Assembly (NCBI GenBank): GCA_045128915.1
Contig: JBGVIT010000009.1
Location: 35,742-99,741, forward strand
Origin: RGIG9115 sp045128915
GTDB lineage: Bacteria; Bacillota; Clostridia; UBA1381
Length of the DNA stretch: 64,000 bases
Direction: 5' to 3'
In this document: piece after piece, positions 17,748 to 27,686 of the stretch
Numbering within the stretch: position 1 is the first letter of the stretch
How the letters are laid out: the number at the start of each line of letters is the position of its first letter
Translations under genes and position numbers: made by a program
The notes under the pieces: generated by a model
Seen by the model: only the letters and a program-made list of their open reading frames with translations
Database searches by the model: none
Told to the model about the DNA's origin: nothing

Positions 17748-20516
17748 TCAGTTTGTAACGGGATTAATTACTTCGCAAACGGGTTCCATTGAGAATGTAT
17801 TTCCGTCGTATCCCTTCCAAACAAACACATTGAATGTTCCACCGCCATTAACGTTGGTTGCGGGTAAAATCACATTAAGTTCATAATCTTCATTTAAACC
17901 GTTAGTAATAGTTTTTTCAACCAAATCACAGCTAAGCATTCTGCCGCCTTCATAGTATGCTGCAATTACAACGATTTTCTGTGGTTCATCTGTATTGTTT
18001 GCAACATTTACACCAAGACTTACTGTGTTACCTGCTGTAAATGAAGAAGATGAAACAGATGAATGAGTAGCAACATAGCTACCGCTTACTGTGCAAACCT
18101 GTGATGTTACAGCCACACCTATTGTTCCTTCTGAGTTTACAGGAACAACTGTTAGTGTAAGCTCGCCTGTATCTCCAGCAGGCTCGGGAGCAGTAATCGC
18201 AGGAATTGTATCATTTACAGCAAAGCCTGAACCAACATTTTTGCCGTCGAGCTTATAGCAGTAAATATATCCTACGCCATCGCCGTCATCAAATACCGCC
18301 TCTGCACTTCCCTGCACAGAATTTCCTTGAACCACTGCAGCAGGAATTGAAGCTGTTGCAGCTTCAGGAGCAGTATATTTTAAGTCTTTTATAAGACTTG
18401 CATTAGTAACAGACATATCTGCATTTGTAAATGCTACACATGATGCAATTACATCAGGTAAATTTTTAGTGGATAAGTCAATGGTCTTTTCAAAAGCCAC
18501 ACCACCGTCTGAAATTGTAACATTCTCGTATTTAGCACCGCTATGAGCACCATAAACTGTACATTTATCATCAGATGATGCATCTGTTGCTTTCAAGTTT
18601 GCAGTAAGAGTATAAGTTGAATTTTTATCAAGAACAACATACTGAGCAATACAGTTATTTATACCATTAGTATTACTCACCTTTACTCCATCTGTTACTA
18701 CTTCAGCAGTGGCTTCGCCACGAATATACCAACCGCCAACTTCTGCACCATCATTTTCACCCATAACTCTTATGTCATCAGATGAAATAAGAAGGTTTTC
18801 CGCAGGTGTAAGTGTAAACTCATCAATATAGCAGTCTCCGCTTACTGTAAGAGTGAGTACAGGTGAAACGGTTTCCGCCGCACCATTTTGATATGAACCC
18901 TTAAATCTCAGAACATTGCCGGTAAGCTTTGTCCACGCACCTACAGATACTGTTTCTGAAAATACAGTATGTGTAAGCTTGCTTCCAAAATCGGCTACCA
19001 GAGAAACCTCAACATCACCTGATACAGGTTTTACATAAAGCTCTGCATCATACAATTCGTTATAATATATTGTAGGATTAATTGTTACTGAACCGTTACC
19101 TGCAAGCTTAGCAGAAGTAAAAGAAGTATTGGTTGCTGTTTCATTTATTTCTTTTGTAATTTCAAGCCCTGAAAGAGTCCATGTGGGCAATGCGTTTTCA
19201 AATGTACCATTAATGATTTTGTTTTCAAGTACTTCATCAAGTCCTGATACACCATTGTTTGTTGGCTTAGGTGGAGTATATGTATATGTAGCAGTATCAG
19301 TCTTTGTTTCACCGTATGTTCCTTCGCTATTCACAGGTGTTACTTCTAATTTTACTGTTCCCGAAAACTCTGATGCTATTTGGTCATATTCAGGAATAGT
19401 TGAACCAAATCCTGACAGAGCTACTACATCGTTAACAAGATACTTATAAACATAATAGTGACCTGTTGTATAAGAAGGTGTTACCTTCCCATCACCTTTT
19501 GAAATACTGAGGTCGATAGCAGGTGCTGCTGCTTTAGCATTTGTATCTTTTATTACACTTACGTTTCTTACAGAATATGTAGTATTAAAAGTTGCTCCAA
19601 TGGTAAAATACAATCCCGCCATATCGCCATCAGAACCGCTAGTTGGATAAATATTAGTAAATTCTGAAGTAATAGTAGCCCAACCAGTGGATTCATCAAC
19701 ATCCATATCGCTGTATTTTAATTTTTTTATTGTACCACTTTGATCAGACCAATAAATTTTTAAAATTTCGGTATTTTGGTTTGATGCTGTGGGTGGATGA
19801 GTCGTCATAAGCACTTCCGCTGTCATTTTGTATTTACAATTATATTCAAGTGCCATATATTGAACTGCTTGGGCATTTTTCGTATTAGTGAATGTTATAA
19901 CATCATTTGTTGAATCATAGGATACAACATCTGTATCTGTACCAATTACAGTCCAACCATCCTGCGCATTAAGAATTTTTTCCTCTGATTCCTTCAAAAT
20001 AACATCATCAATATAACAAGGTGCTGTAACCGTTATTGACAAAGTACACTCAACTTCTTTAAGTTTTGTTCCTTTTTTTAAAAGTGAGTTTGGATTAAGT
20101 ACTCTTACTTTCTCTGCAAATGCCGTTGCTGTTGAAACCTGCTGTCCGTTAATAACAGTTATATCCCCAACTGTCGGATCAGTAATCTTTACAGTTACAG
20201 TAGCATCCCCGCTTACAGGCTTCAACCAAATGCTAAAGTCATAAAGCTCCTGTCTGTAAAGGGTTACCGATGTAGTTACGGTGCCTGAAATCTTTGCAGA
20301 CTTTGCTGATTTTACATTGGTATTTTGGGTGTCAAGCACAATAGATGAATCTTCTGAAATTTCCCACTCATCTGTGGTTTCTTTTTCAAATGTACCGTTT
20401 GCAAGTTCATTCCCAATAAGTTCATCGAGTGTTTTGGTGTCATTCGCATACGAAACCATTGGTACTACTGACAAAAGCATTGAAAATGAAATTAATAATG
20501 CAAATAGTTTTTTCAT
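17748..20516 (-). CDS. Secreted protein with duplicated carbohydrate-binding-like modules
   Basis: 922 residues; signal peptide MKKLFALLISFSMLLSVVP; strong AGGAGG site. The protein is internally duplicated. Residues ~30-190 and ~410-570 each run LDE-[LV]-[IL]-x-N-x-[LI]-x-NGTFE, then an ELYD...LYVKPVSGD-type strand, and end in CYIDD or CYIDEF; this is the pattern of CBM4/9 (CenC-like) modules. Each is followed by a second sandwich and a fibronectin-like segment ending in VTPVNSEGT or VVPVNSEGT. The C-terminal ~90 residues form a last beta domain. No catalytic motif and no SLH repeat are visible. A polysaccharide-binding role at the cell surface is inferred. Confidence 0.7.
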   Translation of the reverse strand: MKKLFALLISFSMLLSVVPMVSYANDTKTLDELIGNELANGTFEKETTDEWEISEDSSIVLDTQNTNVKSAKSAKISGTVTTSVTLYRQELYDFSIWLKPVSGDATVTVKITDPTVGDITVINGQQVSTATAFAEKVRVLNPNSLLKKGTKLKEVECTLSITVTAPCYIDDVILKESEEKILNAQDGWTVIGTDTDVVSYDSTNDVITFTNTKNAQAVQYMALEYNCKYKMTAEVLMTTHPPTASNQNTEILKIYWSDQSGTIKKLKYSDMDVDESTGWATITSEFTNIYPTSGSDGDMAGLYFTIGATFNTTYSVRNVSVIKDTNAKAAAPAIDLSISKGDGKVTPSYTTGHYYVYKYLVNDVVALSGFGSTIPEYDQIASEFSGTVKLEVTPVNSEGTYGETKTDTATYTYTPPKPTNNGVSGLDEVLENKIINGTFENALPTWTLSGLEITKEINETATNTSFTSAKLAGNGSVTINPTIYYNELYDAELYVKPVSGDVEVSLVADFGSKLTHTVFSETVSVGAWTKLTGNVLRFKGSYQNGAAETVSPVLTLTVSGDCYIDEFTLTPAENLLISSDDIRVMGENDGAEVGGWYIRGEATAEVVTDGVKVSNTNGINNCIAQYVVLDKNSTYTLTANLKATDASSDDKCTVYGAHSGAKYENVTISDGGVAFEKTIDLSTKNLPDVIASCVAFTNADMSVTNASLIKDLKYTAPEAATASIPAAVVQGNSVQGSAEAVFDDGDGVGYIYCYKLDGKNVGSGFAVNDTIPAITAPEPAGDTGELTLTVVPVNSEGTIGVAVTSQVCTVSGSYVATHSSVSSSSFTAGNTVSLGVNVANNTDEPQKIVVIAAYYEGGRMLSCDLVEKTITNGLNEDYELNVILPATNVNGGGTFNVFVWKGYDGNTFSMEPVCEVINPVTN

Positions 20517-20534
20517 TTTTGACCATTCCTCCTA

Positions 20535-23500
20535 TTAATATTTTAAAAGCCTTTTTATTACTGCAGCAACCTCGGCTCTTGTGATGCTGCTTTTAGGATT
20601 GAAGTTACCAAAATCATCGCCTACCATCAATCCCTCTGCTGTTACGGATGCAACAGAGCTTCTTGACCATTCAGAAATGTTTGCGCTGTCTGCATAAAGG
20701 TCAATATCTGCATACTCTGTAACAGTATTTTTATATTCAGTCAACGAATTGGCAAGCATTGCTGCAACTTCTTCTCGTGTTATGTACTTTTGTGGGTAAA
20801 TACTACCATTTTTAGTCATTTGAGCAGGAATAATACCTGCATCAAGAACTGCGTACATATAATCTGCATACCATTCATTTCCCAAAATATCATTAAATGA
20901 ATTGTAATATTGTTTTTTACCAATACCAAGAGCTTCGGACAGCACTTTTGCAAACTCAGCTCTTGTTATATATCCGTCAGGAATAAAGCTTCCATCAGGA
21001 TAACCACTTAGTATCTTCTTGCCGGCAAGGAATGCAATATCAGTTATCCCCCAATGCGTAAGAGTGTCTTTGAAATACACCGAGCCTGATACTTTCATCT
21101 TTGCCTGCTCAATTCTTGCAGCATCCTCTGACGGTGCGGAAAGGTCCATGCTTCCCGCCCATACAACTACTCCGAAGTGTCCCTCGTTCTTGATGGCATC
21201 CGGTGAATTATCAAAAAATTCAAATACTACCTGATCATCGCAGGTTAGTGAAAGCACTACACCATCCTGATAATTAACAGCGCCAAACTTAAGGTTGTAT
21301 GTATTTCCGTGAGTCATTAAAATATTATCACGCTCACCGCCAAGTGCTGAATTGTTTGTTAGTTTGCCATAAAGCATGTAGCTTTTGCCTTTGATAACTC
21401 TCTGAAGCTCAATACTGTCAGGTTTAACCACTACAAGATAGCATCCCGATCCATCTAACTTGCTGAGTGGTCCTTCCTTAGCTCCCTGAGTCCTTAGTGC
21501 AAGCATACAGTATCCGCTGATACCGTTATACTTATAGTTCATGTCAAATACTTCATTGAGGTATTTTTCGCCCGTATAAATCCCGAAGCCCGAACCGGGA
21601 GTTTTAAACTTTGCAGAGGAATCAGAAATTACCATTCTTTCGTTCTCTGCATTGTTAGCATAAAAATACCAACCATCAGTATTTGAAATCATATGGTCAA
21701 TGGGCATAATGTTATATCCCATGTTTTTAAATGAACCTGAAGCGTAAACCGTTACAGGAATTTCCCTTGTGAAGCTATCGTCAGGTGTTGATGCTGTAAC
21801 ATACAAAGTTGCAGTACCTTCACTAATTCCTATTAGAAAATCTTCCGCATCAACTGTCATAATTTCAGGATTTGATGTAGAGTAAGAAATAGTTACATTC
21901 TCAACTGTATCATCTTTAAACTTCGTAGAAAATCCTGCATTGAGCTTGAATTTATTTCCAACAAACAAGTTTTTAGGAGTATATTCAAGCAAAATTTCAT
22001 GAAGCGCATCGTCAACAAACAATTCTACATCAGCAGATTTTGACACACCATTATACTCTGCAGTTACAGTAATAGTTGTACGACCTGATGCTTTAGCAGA
22101 GATGATACCGTCTGTAACATCAGCAACAGAGTCATCTGCTACATTATAGCTTATCGTTGCAGTATTAATTATTTTACCGTCTGTTCTAAGAGGTGTTATC
22201 TGCATTGCAAGCCTTTCGCCTGATTTAAGCTTTATCTTTTTGTCTGTAATTATTTTATCAACTACATCTCTCTCAATACCGCCAAGCTTTTCTCTCCATT
22301 TTGGCTCCAATCCTGCATTGTCTATAATTTCGAGAGCTTCTTGAGGCCATTTACTGTCAAGATATATATGCGGCGGCTCAAGCTCAATATCAGTTGCCTC
22401 ATCATGAATTCTGCTTACGTCAGGTACATTTATATAGTTGTTGTATATTCTATGTCCATGAGCATCTACATTTGAGAAGTTCCAATAAAGCTTTCCATCA
22501 CCACTATGTCCTTTGGGATAGCTATATTGATCAACTACATTATCATGAACATTACAATAGGTTGAGCCGTTATCGAGATAAATGTCTGCATAAACATCGT
22601 TCTGGTCTTTCAGGTAGTTTCCTGAAATCTCTATCATATTATTTTCATCGCCGCCTGAAGCACCCAAAACATAGATAGAACCACCGTCAAATATTTCATC
22701 ATTCATGGTGTTCTGGACAAAATTGTTATTTATCTTAACATTCCTGAACACCGTTCCCTCTTCAAAGCTGAAGGTCTGGAAACCATAGCAAATATGAAAT
22801 CCGCTGTATGGCACATCTGTAATTTCATTATGGCATACTTCGGAGTCAATAAAGAAACCGATTGATACAGCCGCAGACGACATATAATCAAGACCTACAT
22901 TATGAATGTAATTGTTATTTACTTTATTCCTTATCATATAGAGTCTTGTATCTGTGGGATTCCATCTTGGGTTTTCCTTATCCTGACACGTAATATCGCC
23001 CATTACAATTCCATGAGCTGCGCCTGAATAAATGTGATTGCCCTCAACCGTGCATGAGTCAATACCTTCAATCATTTTAAGCGATACTGCACCTGCATAC
23101 GCAAATTCACAGCCTACAACATTAACATTTTTCGCACGTTCAACCTCTACCATTGCAGGCGGGAACAGATCTCTTGGTCCGTCAAGAGTATCACGGATTG
23201 TTGCATTCTGATTATCTGCAAAACCCTTTTCATGTCCGGGCCTTAGCCATGTAGTATGCATGAAAGTTATTCCCTCAAAAGTTATGTCATGAATAAAGCT
23301 GTCAAGAGATGAACCCTTTGCTTTGATTAAGGATTCGCTGCACGGTGCAATTACCGTTGCTTTGTTGATATCCTCTCCCTGACGGGGAATGTAATAAAAT
23401 TTATCAGCCGCCAGGTCAAGATAAAACTCTCCCTGCTCGTCAAGAAGCTCGTATGCATTTTCTATATACCACGGATAAGTAACAGAAAGCTTTCCTGTTT

Positions 23501-24173
23501 TCCCCACCCGAACACTTTTCCACGCAGGCTGCTGCATGGTGATTAATACTTTTCCGCCGGATTCGGTAATGCTTTTAACAGGGCATCTTGAATTTGTCCA
23601 TTCATTTTTGTAAACAAACTCAATGTTGTTCTGATTTTTCCAGTTAACCATATCGGTGTAGGAACAGGTGTAGCCCACTACACCATTATCGTATTCCGCA
23701 TCAGAGGGAAGGATATTTCTGTCACTTCTTGCTCTTTGAGCACGAACTCCGTTTACTATAAGCTGACGAGTTTCTATGCCCAAAGCATTCGCAGAATAAA
23801 TGTTTTTTTCTTCATCATATAAACTCCAGCCGCTTATTGCTCTGCCTCCGCTTATAACGGGCTTTTCATCCTTGTATGCAGTCCATTTTACGGAATGTCC
23901 GTTAAATCCGGAATCATTTTCATCAAACTCCAGAGCATTGTCAACATAATAGGTGCCTCCTCGGAGGTAAACTGTTATGCTGTCTTTCATTGATTTATTA
24001 GTTGCTCTTACTGCTTTTTGTGCCTGCTGTATAGTTTTAAACGGTTTTTCAAAGCTTCCATCACCGGAGTCTTTACCATTTACACCATCAACATATATTG
24101 CACTATCTGCCGCAACCGCCTGTGCGGCAGATATACAAAGCAATAAACTGAGCAAAGTAAGAATCTTTCGCAA
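20535..24173 (-). CDS. SLH-anchored right-handed beta-helix protein (glycan-active)
   Basis: 1212 residues from TTG at 24173, behind AGGAGG. Signal peptide MRKILTLLSLLLCISAAQA. Residues ~25-600 form a parallel beta-helix of the kind found in polysaccharide lyases and GH141-like hydrolases: it opens AIYVDGVNGKDSGDGSFEKP, TIQQAQKA, YLRGGTYYV, and carries repeated N-x-[IV]-x-x-N turns. Two Ig-like (Big) domains follow (~640-800), then a concanavalin-like segment (~830-1020), then three SLH repeats (~1037-1212; e.g. KKILSGYPDGSFIPDGYITR). It is exported and wall-bound, first of the secreted proteins after the ABC importer. The exact polysaccharide is unknown; pectin or rhamnogalacturonan would fit. 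Confidence 0.78.
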   Translation of the reverse strand: MRKILTLLSLLLCISAAQAVAADSAIYVDGVNGKDSGDGSFEKPFKTIQQAQKAVRATNKSMKDSITVYLRGGTYYVDNALEFDENDSGFNGHSVKWTAYKDEKPVISGGRAISGWSLYDEEKNIYSANALGIETRQLIVNGVRAQRARSDRNILPSDAEYDNGVVGYTCSYTDMVNWKNQNNIEFVYKNEWTNSRCPVKSITESGGKVLITMQQPAWKSVRVGKTGKLSVTYPWYIENAYELLDEQGEFYLDLAADKFYYIPRQGEDINKATVIAPCSESLIKAKGSSLDSFIHDITFEGITFMHTTWLRPGHEKGFADNQNATIRDTLDGPRDLFPPAMVEVERAKNVNVVGCEFAYAGAVSLKMIEGIDSCTVEGNHIYSGAAHGIVMGDITCQDKENPRWNPTDTRLYMIRNKVNNNYIHNVGLDYMSSAAVSIGFFIDSEVCHNEITDVPYSGFHICYGFQTFSFEEGTVFRNVKINNNFVQNTMNDEIFDGGSIYVLGASGGDENNMIEISGNYLKDQNDVYADIYLDNGSTYCNVHDNVVDQYSYPKGHSGDGKLYWNFSNVDAHGHRIYNNYINVPDVSRIHDEATDIELEPPHIYLDSKWPQEALEIIDNAGLEPKWREKLGGIERDVVDKIITDKKIKLKSGERLAMQITPLRTDGKIINTATISYNVADDSVADVTDGIISAKASGRTTITVTAEYNGVSKSADVELFVDDALHEILLEYTPKNLFVGNKFKLNAGFSTKFKDDTVENVTISYSTSNPEIMTVDAEDFLIGISEGTATLYVTASTPDDSFTREIPVTVYASGSFKNMGYNIMPIDHMISNTDGWYFYANNAENERMVISDSSAKFKTPGSGFGIYTGEKYLNEVFDMNYKYNGISGYCMLALRTQGAKEGPLSKLDGSGCYLVVVKPDSIELQRVIKGKSYMLYGKLTNNSALGGERDNILMTHGNTYNLKFGAVNYQDGVVLSLTCDDQVVFEFFDNSPDAIKNEGHFGVVVWAGSMDLSAPSEDAARIEQAKMKVSGSVYFKDTLTHWGITDIAFLAGKKILSGYPDGSFIPDGYITRAEFAKVLSEALGIGKKQYYNSFNDILGNEWYADYMYAVLDAGIIPAQMTKNGSIYPQKYITREEVAAMLANSLTEYKNTVTEYADIDLYADSANISEWSRSSVASVTAEGLMVGDDFGNFNPKSSITRAEVAAVIKRLLKY

Positions 24174-24187
24174 AATCTTACCTCCTC

Positions 24188-25654
24188 TTATTCAGCCATC
24201 CATTCCTTTATCTGTTTTGACTGTTCTGCTATTATGTTATCCACTCCTGAAGCCTTAAGCTTTGCTCTAAAGTCTGCAAGCTTTGTTTCGTAGTCGACTG
24301 CACCTGTGCCGAGAGCAGGCATATACTCTGCAACTACTGCACTACACTGTGCAATTTCACTCTTTACATTAGCACTGTCAAAACAGAAGCCCATAAGGTT
24401 TGAAACTCTTGCAGATTCGTTAAGTGCCTTTGTTTCTTCCCAAACATTGTCGTCCTGGTCAGGAAGGAGATATGCGTTGAACTGGCAACCCCACATCCAT
24501 GCAGAATTAGGATTATAACCTGAATCCGGTATAAGCTCTACTCTGTTTTCACCGACCTTGTTGTAGTGCTTACCTTCTATACCGAAGCAAAGAAGATTAT
24601 AAAGATACTTGTCTGTGTTAAGAAGCTCTATAAACTTCATTGCCTTTACAGGGTCCTTACAGTTCTTACCGATAACTGTGAGAGTTGCAGCAGCAAAGTC
24701 TGTATTTGCAAAGGCATCTGCTGTTACAACCTGAATTACTTCTTTACCACCCATACGCGTGGATGCCGCAGTTTGTCCGCCCGGCTTAATATTGTTATAG
24801 ATAGCACCGGTTTTACCCATCTGCAAAACATCAACTGCATTTGTTATTGTTGCAGCATCCTTCTTTATGTATCCTTTTTTATAGAACTCACTCATTGTTT
24901 TGCAGTAGTTCTTGAATTCCTCAGTTTCAAACTGATTAAACACTGTGTTTGTAGGATCGTCAATTTTTACAATACCGGGTGTTGTTGTTGAAATTATAGG
25001 GTCGAAACCGATTTGTGTGAGCATTGCTGCCCAAAATCCTTGATTGAGTGCACCGAATGCAATCCATTCAGGTCCCTCATTAGCCTTGATAGCCGCAAGA
25101 TACGGCTCAATGTCTTCAAGTGTTTTTGCGTTTTCTGCATCAAATCCGTATTTTTCTACTAATGCCTTATCGTACACAAAACCATGCTTTCTTCCGATAA
25201 TCTGATAGTTCATTGTTCCGTAAATCTTACCATCAACCTTAGCAGCTTCCCAAAGTGCTTCCGGAACCAATGCATATGTTTCGGGAGCATGCTCTGCCAT
25301 AAGCTCATCCAAAGGCATAAGCGCACCATTTCTGGCATGCTCTACATAGCCGTGTCCTATTGCATCATACATAAGGTCAAACTGTTCGTTTGATGCAAGC
25401 ATTGTTTTCAGCTTCTGATTGTATGAACCGCTGTCTACTCTTACAAACTCAATTTCAGCTCCGATTTTATCACGGATATAATCGTTAACTGCTGCTTCAA
25501 CCTCTGGAAGGTCTTTTTGAGAATTAAGCTTTATTACATATTTAAGCTTTACAATTCCGTCCTCTGTTTTTTCTGCTTTCTTTGCACAGCCGCAAGCTGA
25601 TACGAGCATAATACCGCCAAGTAACGCTGCTGTTATTCTCATAATTTTTTTCAT
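24188..25654 (-). CDS. Extracellular sugar-binding lipoprotein of ABC importer
   Basis: 488 residues from the ATG at 25654, which has AGGAGGAA correctly spaced; an upstream in-frame start at 25690 overlaps the permease end and is less likely. Signal peptide MKKIMRITAALLGGIML ends in the lipobox VSAC. The body matches the family 1 / LplA-type solute-binding proteins (RDKIGAEIEFVRVDSGSYNQ; KTMLASNEQFDLMYDAIGHG). It captures an oligosaccharide outside the membrane and hands it to the two permeases encoded just upstream. No ATPase gene is present; such importers commonly share an MsmX-like ATPase encoded elsewhere. Confidence 0.88.
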   Translation of the reverse strand: MKKIMRITAALLGGIMLVSACGCAKKAEKTEDGIVKLKYVIKLNSQKDLPEVEAAVNDYIRDKIGAEIEFVRVDSGSYNQKLKTMLASNEQFDLMYDAIGHGYVEHARNGALMPLDELMAEHAPETYALVPEALWEAAKVDGKIYGTMNYQIIGRKHGFVYDKALVEKYGFDAENAKTLEDIEPYLAAIKANEGPEWIAFGALNQGFWAAMLTQIGFDPIISTTTPGIVKIDDPTNTVFNQFETEEFKNYCKTMSEFYKKGYIKKDAATITNAVDVLQMGKTGAIYNNIKPGGQTAASTRMGGKEVIQVVTADAFANTDFAAATLTVIGKNCKDPVKAMKFIELLNTDKYLYNLLCFGIEGKHYNKVGENRVELIPDSGYNPNSAWMWGCQFNAYLLPDQDDNVWEETKALNESARVSNLMGFCFDSANVKSEIAQCSAVVAEYMPALGTGAVDYETKLADFRAKLKASGVDNIIAEQSKQIKEWMAE

Positions 25655-25673
25655 CTTTTTTTCCTCCTTATAA

Positions 25674-26564
25674 TTATCCTTTAACCGCACCGACAGTCAT
25701 ACCTTTTGCAAAGTATTTCTGGAAGAACGGAAAAACACAAAGCATCGGGCCTGCAGCCACAACCGCCATAGCCATTCTTGCAGGCTCTGTTGGGAACTCG
25801 TCCGCACCAAGCCCCAACCCCTCCATCATCTGACGTTGCATTTCCGAGATGTTATTCATAAGCCTGTAGAGCATATACTGAAGAGGCACAAGATTGTCCT
25901 GCTCAATATACAAAAGACCCAGCCACCAGTCGTTCCAGTACTTAAGAACCTGAAGAAGAGCTATAGTTGCAATTGCAGGCTTACTCATAGGAAGAACTAT
26001 TGTGAAGAATATTCTGTATTCTCCGCAGCCGTCTACCGTTGCAGCCTCAAATATTTCCTCAGGCAACCCCTGAAAAAAGGTTCTTACCATCATAACATTC
26101 CATCCGCTGATAAGATACGGAAGAATGAGGGACCATATGGTATTTTTAAGCTGAAGCATATTCGTCATAAGCATATATGACGGAACAAGACCTCCGTTAA
26201 AGAGCATTGTAAAGAATATTATAAATGTTATCTGCTTTTTATATCGGAAGCTCCGCTTCGACATGGGATATGCTATAAGCGCAGTGAGTAGCACGCTCAC
26301 AAAACCCCCGACAAGTACAACTCTTATAGAAACCCAATAAGATGTTAGAATCTGTCCCATATCCTTGAATATGTATTCATACGCTTTAAAATTAAATCCA
26401 CGCGGCAAAAACGTATACCCCGATTCGTATATGGCATCCATAGACGAAAGGGATATTGATATAACCAACAATGCAGGAAGAATACATGCCAGAGCAAAAA
26501 GTATAAGAATGATGTTTATTATAATGCCTGATATTCTTCCACGTCCGCTTTTATTTCCAACCAT
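25674..26564 (-). CDS. ABC sugar importer permease, LplC/CarB type
   Basis: 296 residues with six predicted membrane helices. The coupling EAA loop reads FEAATVDGCGEYRIFFTIVL and contacts the ATPase. The C-terminal PFFQKYFAKGMTVGAVKG is characteristic of LplC-type permeases of Firmicutes. Twelve bases separate it from the preceding LplB-type gene and 19 from the binding-protein gene. It pairs with that LplB-type partner to form the membrane channel for an oligosaccharide, probably a uronate-containing one given the neighbouring GH4 and uxa genes. Confidence 0.9.
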   Translation of the reverse strand: MVGNKSGRGRISGIIINIILILFALACILPALLVISISLSSMDAIYESGYTFLPRGFNFKAYEYIFKDMGQILTSYWVSIRVVLVGGFVSVLLTALIAYPMSKRSFRYKKQITFIIFFTMLFNGGLVPSYMLMTNMLQLKNTIWSLILPYLISGWNVMMVRTFFQGLPEEIFEAATVDGCGEYRIFFTIVLPMSKPAIATIALLQVLKYWNDWWLGLLYIEQDNLVPLQYMLYRLMNNISEMQRQMMEGLGLGADEFPTEPARMAMAVVAAGPMLCVFPFFQKYFAKGMTVGAVKG

Positions 26565-26576
26565 CGTAGCACCTCC

Positions 26577-27527
26577 TTAAAACATAGCATTTTCTTCGCT
26601 GCATTTTTTAACAAGCCAGTTAGAGAACAACACAAGGCATAGTCCTACTACTGACTGATAAAAACCAATGGCAACAGTCATTCCCGTATCGCCTCCGGTT
26701 ATTAGCGCACGGTACACATAAGTATCAATAACATCGGTTGCCGAATACAGGGAACCTGCATTAAGAGGAACTATGTAGAACAGGCCGAAGTCCGAATGAA
26801 AAATCTTACCCACTTTGAGGAGTGCCATCATAACAATAAGTGCCATTATCTGCGGAACCATAATTCTCTTTGCAATCTGGAACTTGCTTGCTCCATCAAT
26901 AGCCGCTGCTTCATATAATGTAGGATCTATACCAATAATACCTGCGTAAAAAACTATTGTGTTATAACCTATAGTTTTCCAGAGATTGAGAACAGGAATT
27001 ATAAATCTCCAGTATTCAGGCTCTGAATACCACAGTATAGACTCTATGCCAAGCTTTTCTGCAATATTGTTAAGAATACCATAGTCATATTCCATAAATG
27101 AGAAAACTATAAACGATACGACAGACCAAGAAAGAAAGTACGGGAAGAAATACATGGTCTGGTATGTTTTTAAAAGTTTTTTACTGCGTATCTCATTAAG
27201 TAAAACTGCTATTACTAATGCACAAACGAGAGTGGTTACAATAAATACCAGATTATATCCGATGGTATTTACAGTCACCCTGAATGCATCCTGGCTTTTA
27301 AAAAAGAATTCAAAGTTTTTCAAACCAACCCAGTCGCTCCCGAAAACGCCTTTACTGTAATCATAATTTTTGAAAGCCAACACTAATCCGCCCATAGGTA
27401 TGTAATTAAAAATCAGAACCAGAATCAACGCAGGCAGGCACATTGAAAGCAAAACAAATGTTCGTTTGTTTTCATATCTGCTGTGCCGGATTTTGTTGGT
27501 TTTCTTTACCGTCATTAGCTTACTCAT
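26577..27527 (-). CDS. ABC sugar importer permease, LplB type
   Basis: 316 residues, six predicted helices. N-terminal cytoplasmic stretch, then LLSMCLPALILVLIFNYIPM and GGLVLAFKNYDYSKGVFGS, a signature of LplB-type permeases. EAA loop YEAAAIDGASKFQIAKRIMV. It is the first gene of the long minus-strand operon (through 7470), behind a clear promoter. In Bacillus subtilis the lpl cluster likewise pairs these permeases with an AraC-type membrane regulator (ytdP) and the alpha-galacturonidase lplD; equivalents of both are near here. Confidence 0.9.
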   Translation of the reverse strand: MSKLMTVKKTNKIRHSRYENKRTFVLLSMCLPALILVLIFNYIPMGGLVLAFKNYDYSKGVFGSDWVGLKNFEFFFKSQDAFRVTVNTIGYNLVFIVTTLVCALVIAVLLNEIRSKKLLKTYQTMYFFPYFLSWSVVSFIVFSFMEYDYGILNNIAEKLGIESILWYSEPEYWRFIIPVLNLWKTIGYNTIVFYAGIIGIDPTLYEAAAIDGASKFQIAKRIMVPQIMALIVMMALLKVGKIFHSDFGLFYIVPLNAGSLYSATDVIDTYVYRALITGGDTGMTVAIGFYQSVVGLCLVLFSNWLVKKCSEENAMF

Positions 27528-27564
27528 TTAAAACAAATACTCCTTTGCATATTATTGTGTTAAT

Positions 27565-27593
27565 AGTATACCATAGTTTCCAACTCGTCTCAA
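27565..27593 (-). promoter_or_regulatory. Promoter of the ABC importer/surface-glycan operon
   Basis: Minus strand TTGAGA (27588-27593), 17-base spacer, TATACT (27565-27570). It lies about 40 bases upstream of the first permease start and is the only good promoter seen before the ten-gene run. Confidence 0.65.
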
Positions 27594-27644
27594 CTGTTAA
27601 TATAAGACATTTATGTGATTTTAAGCACTATTGCAATTATAAAC

Positions 27645-27686
27645 AAAAAAAAGCCGCCCGTAGCAATGCTTTGGACGGCTTTTTTT
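27645..27686 (-). terminator. Terminator at the end of the AraC regulator gene
   Basis: AAAAAAGCCG...CGGCTTTTTT stem with inner CC/GG pairs and a ~15-base loop. It overlaps the last codon of the regulator and has T runs on both strands, so it insulates the regulator from the importer operon. Confidence 0.7.

Noticed and set aside
27528..27640. Riboswitch or T-box before the ABC importer operon
   Set aside because: The leader from the predicted start point is only a few tens of bases and shows no conserved fold.
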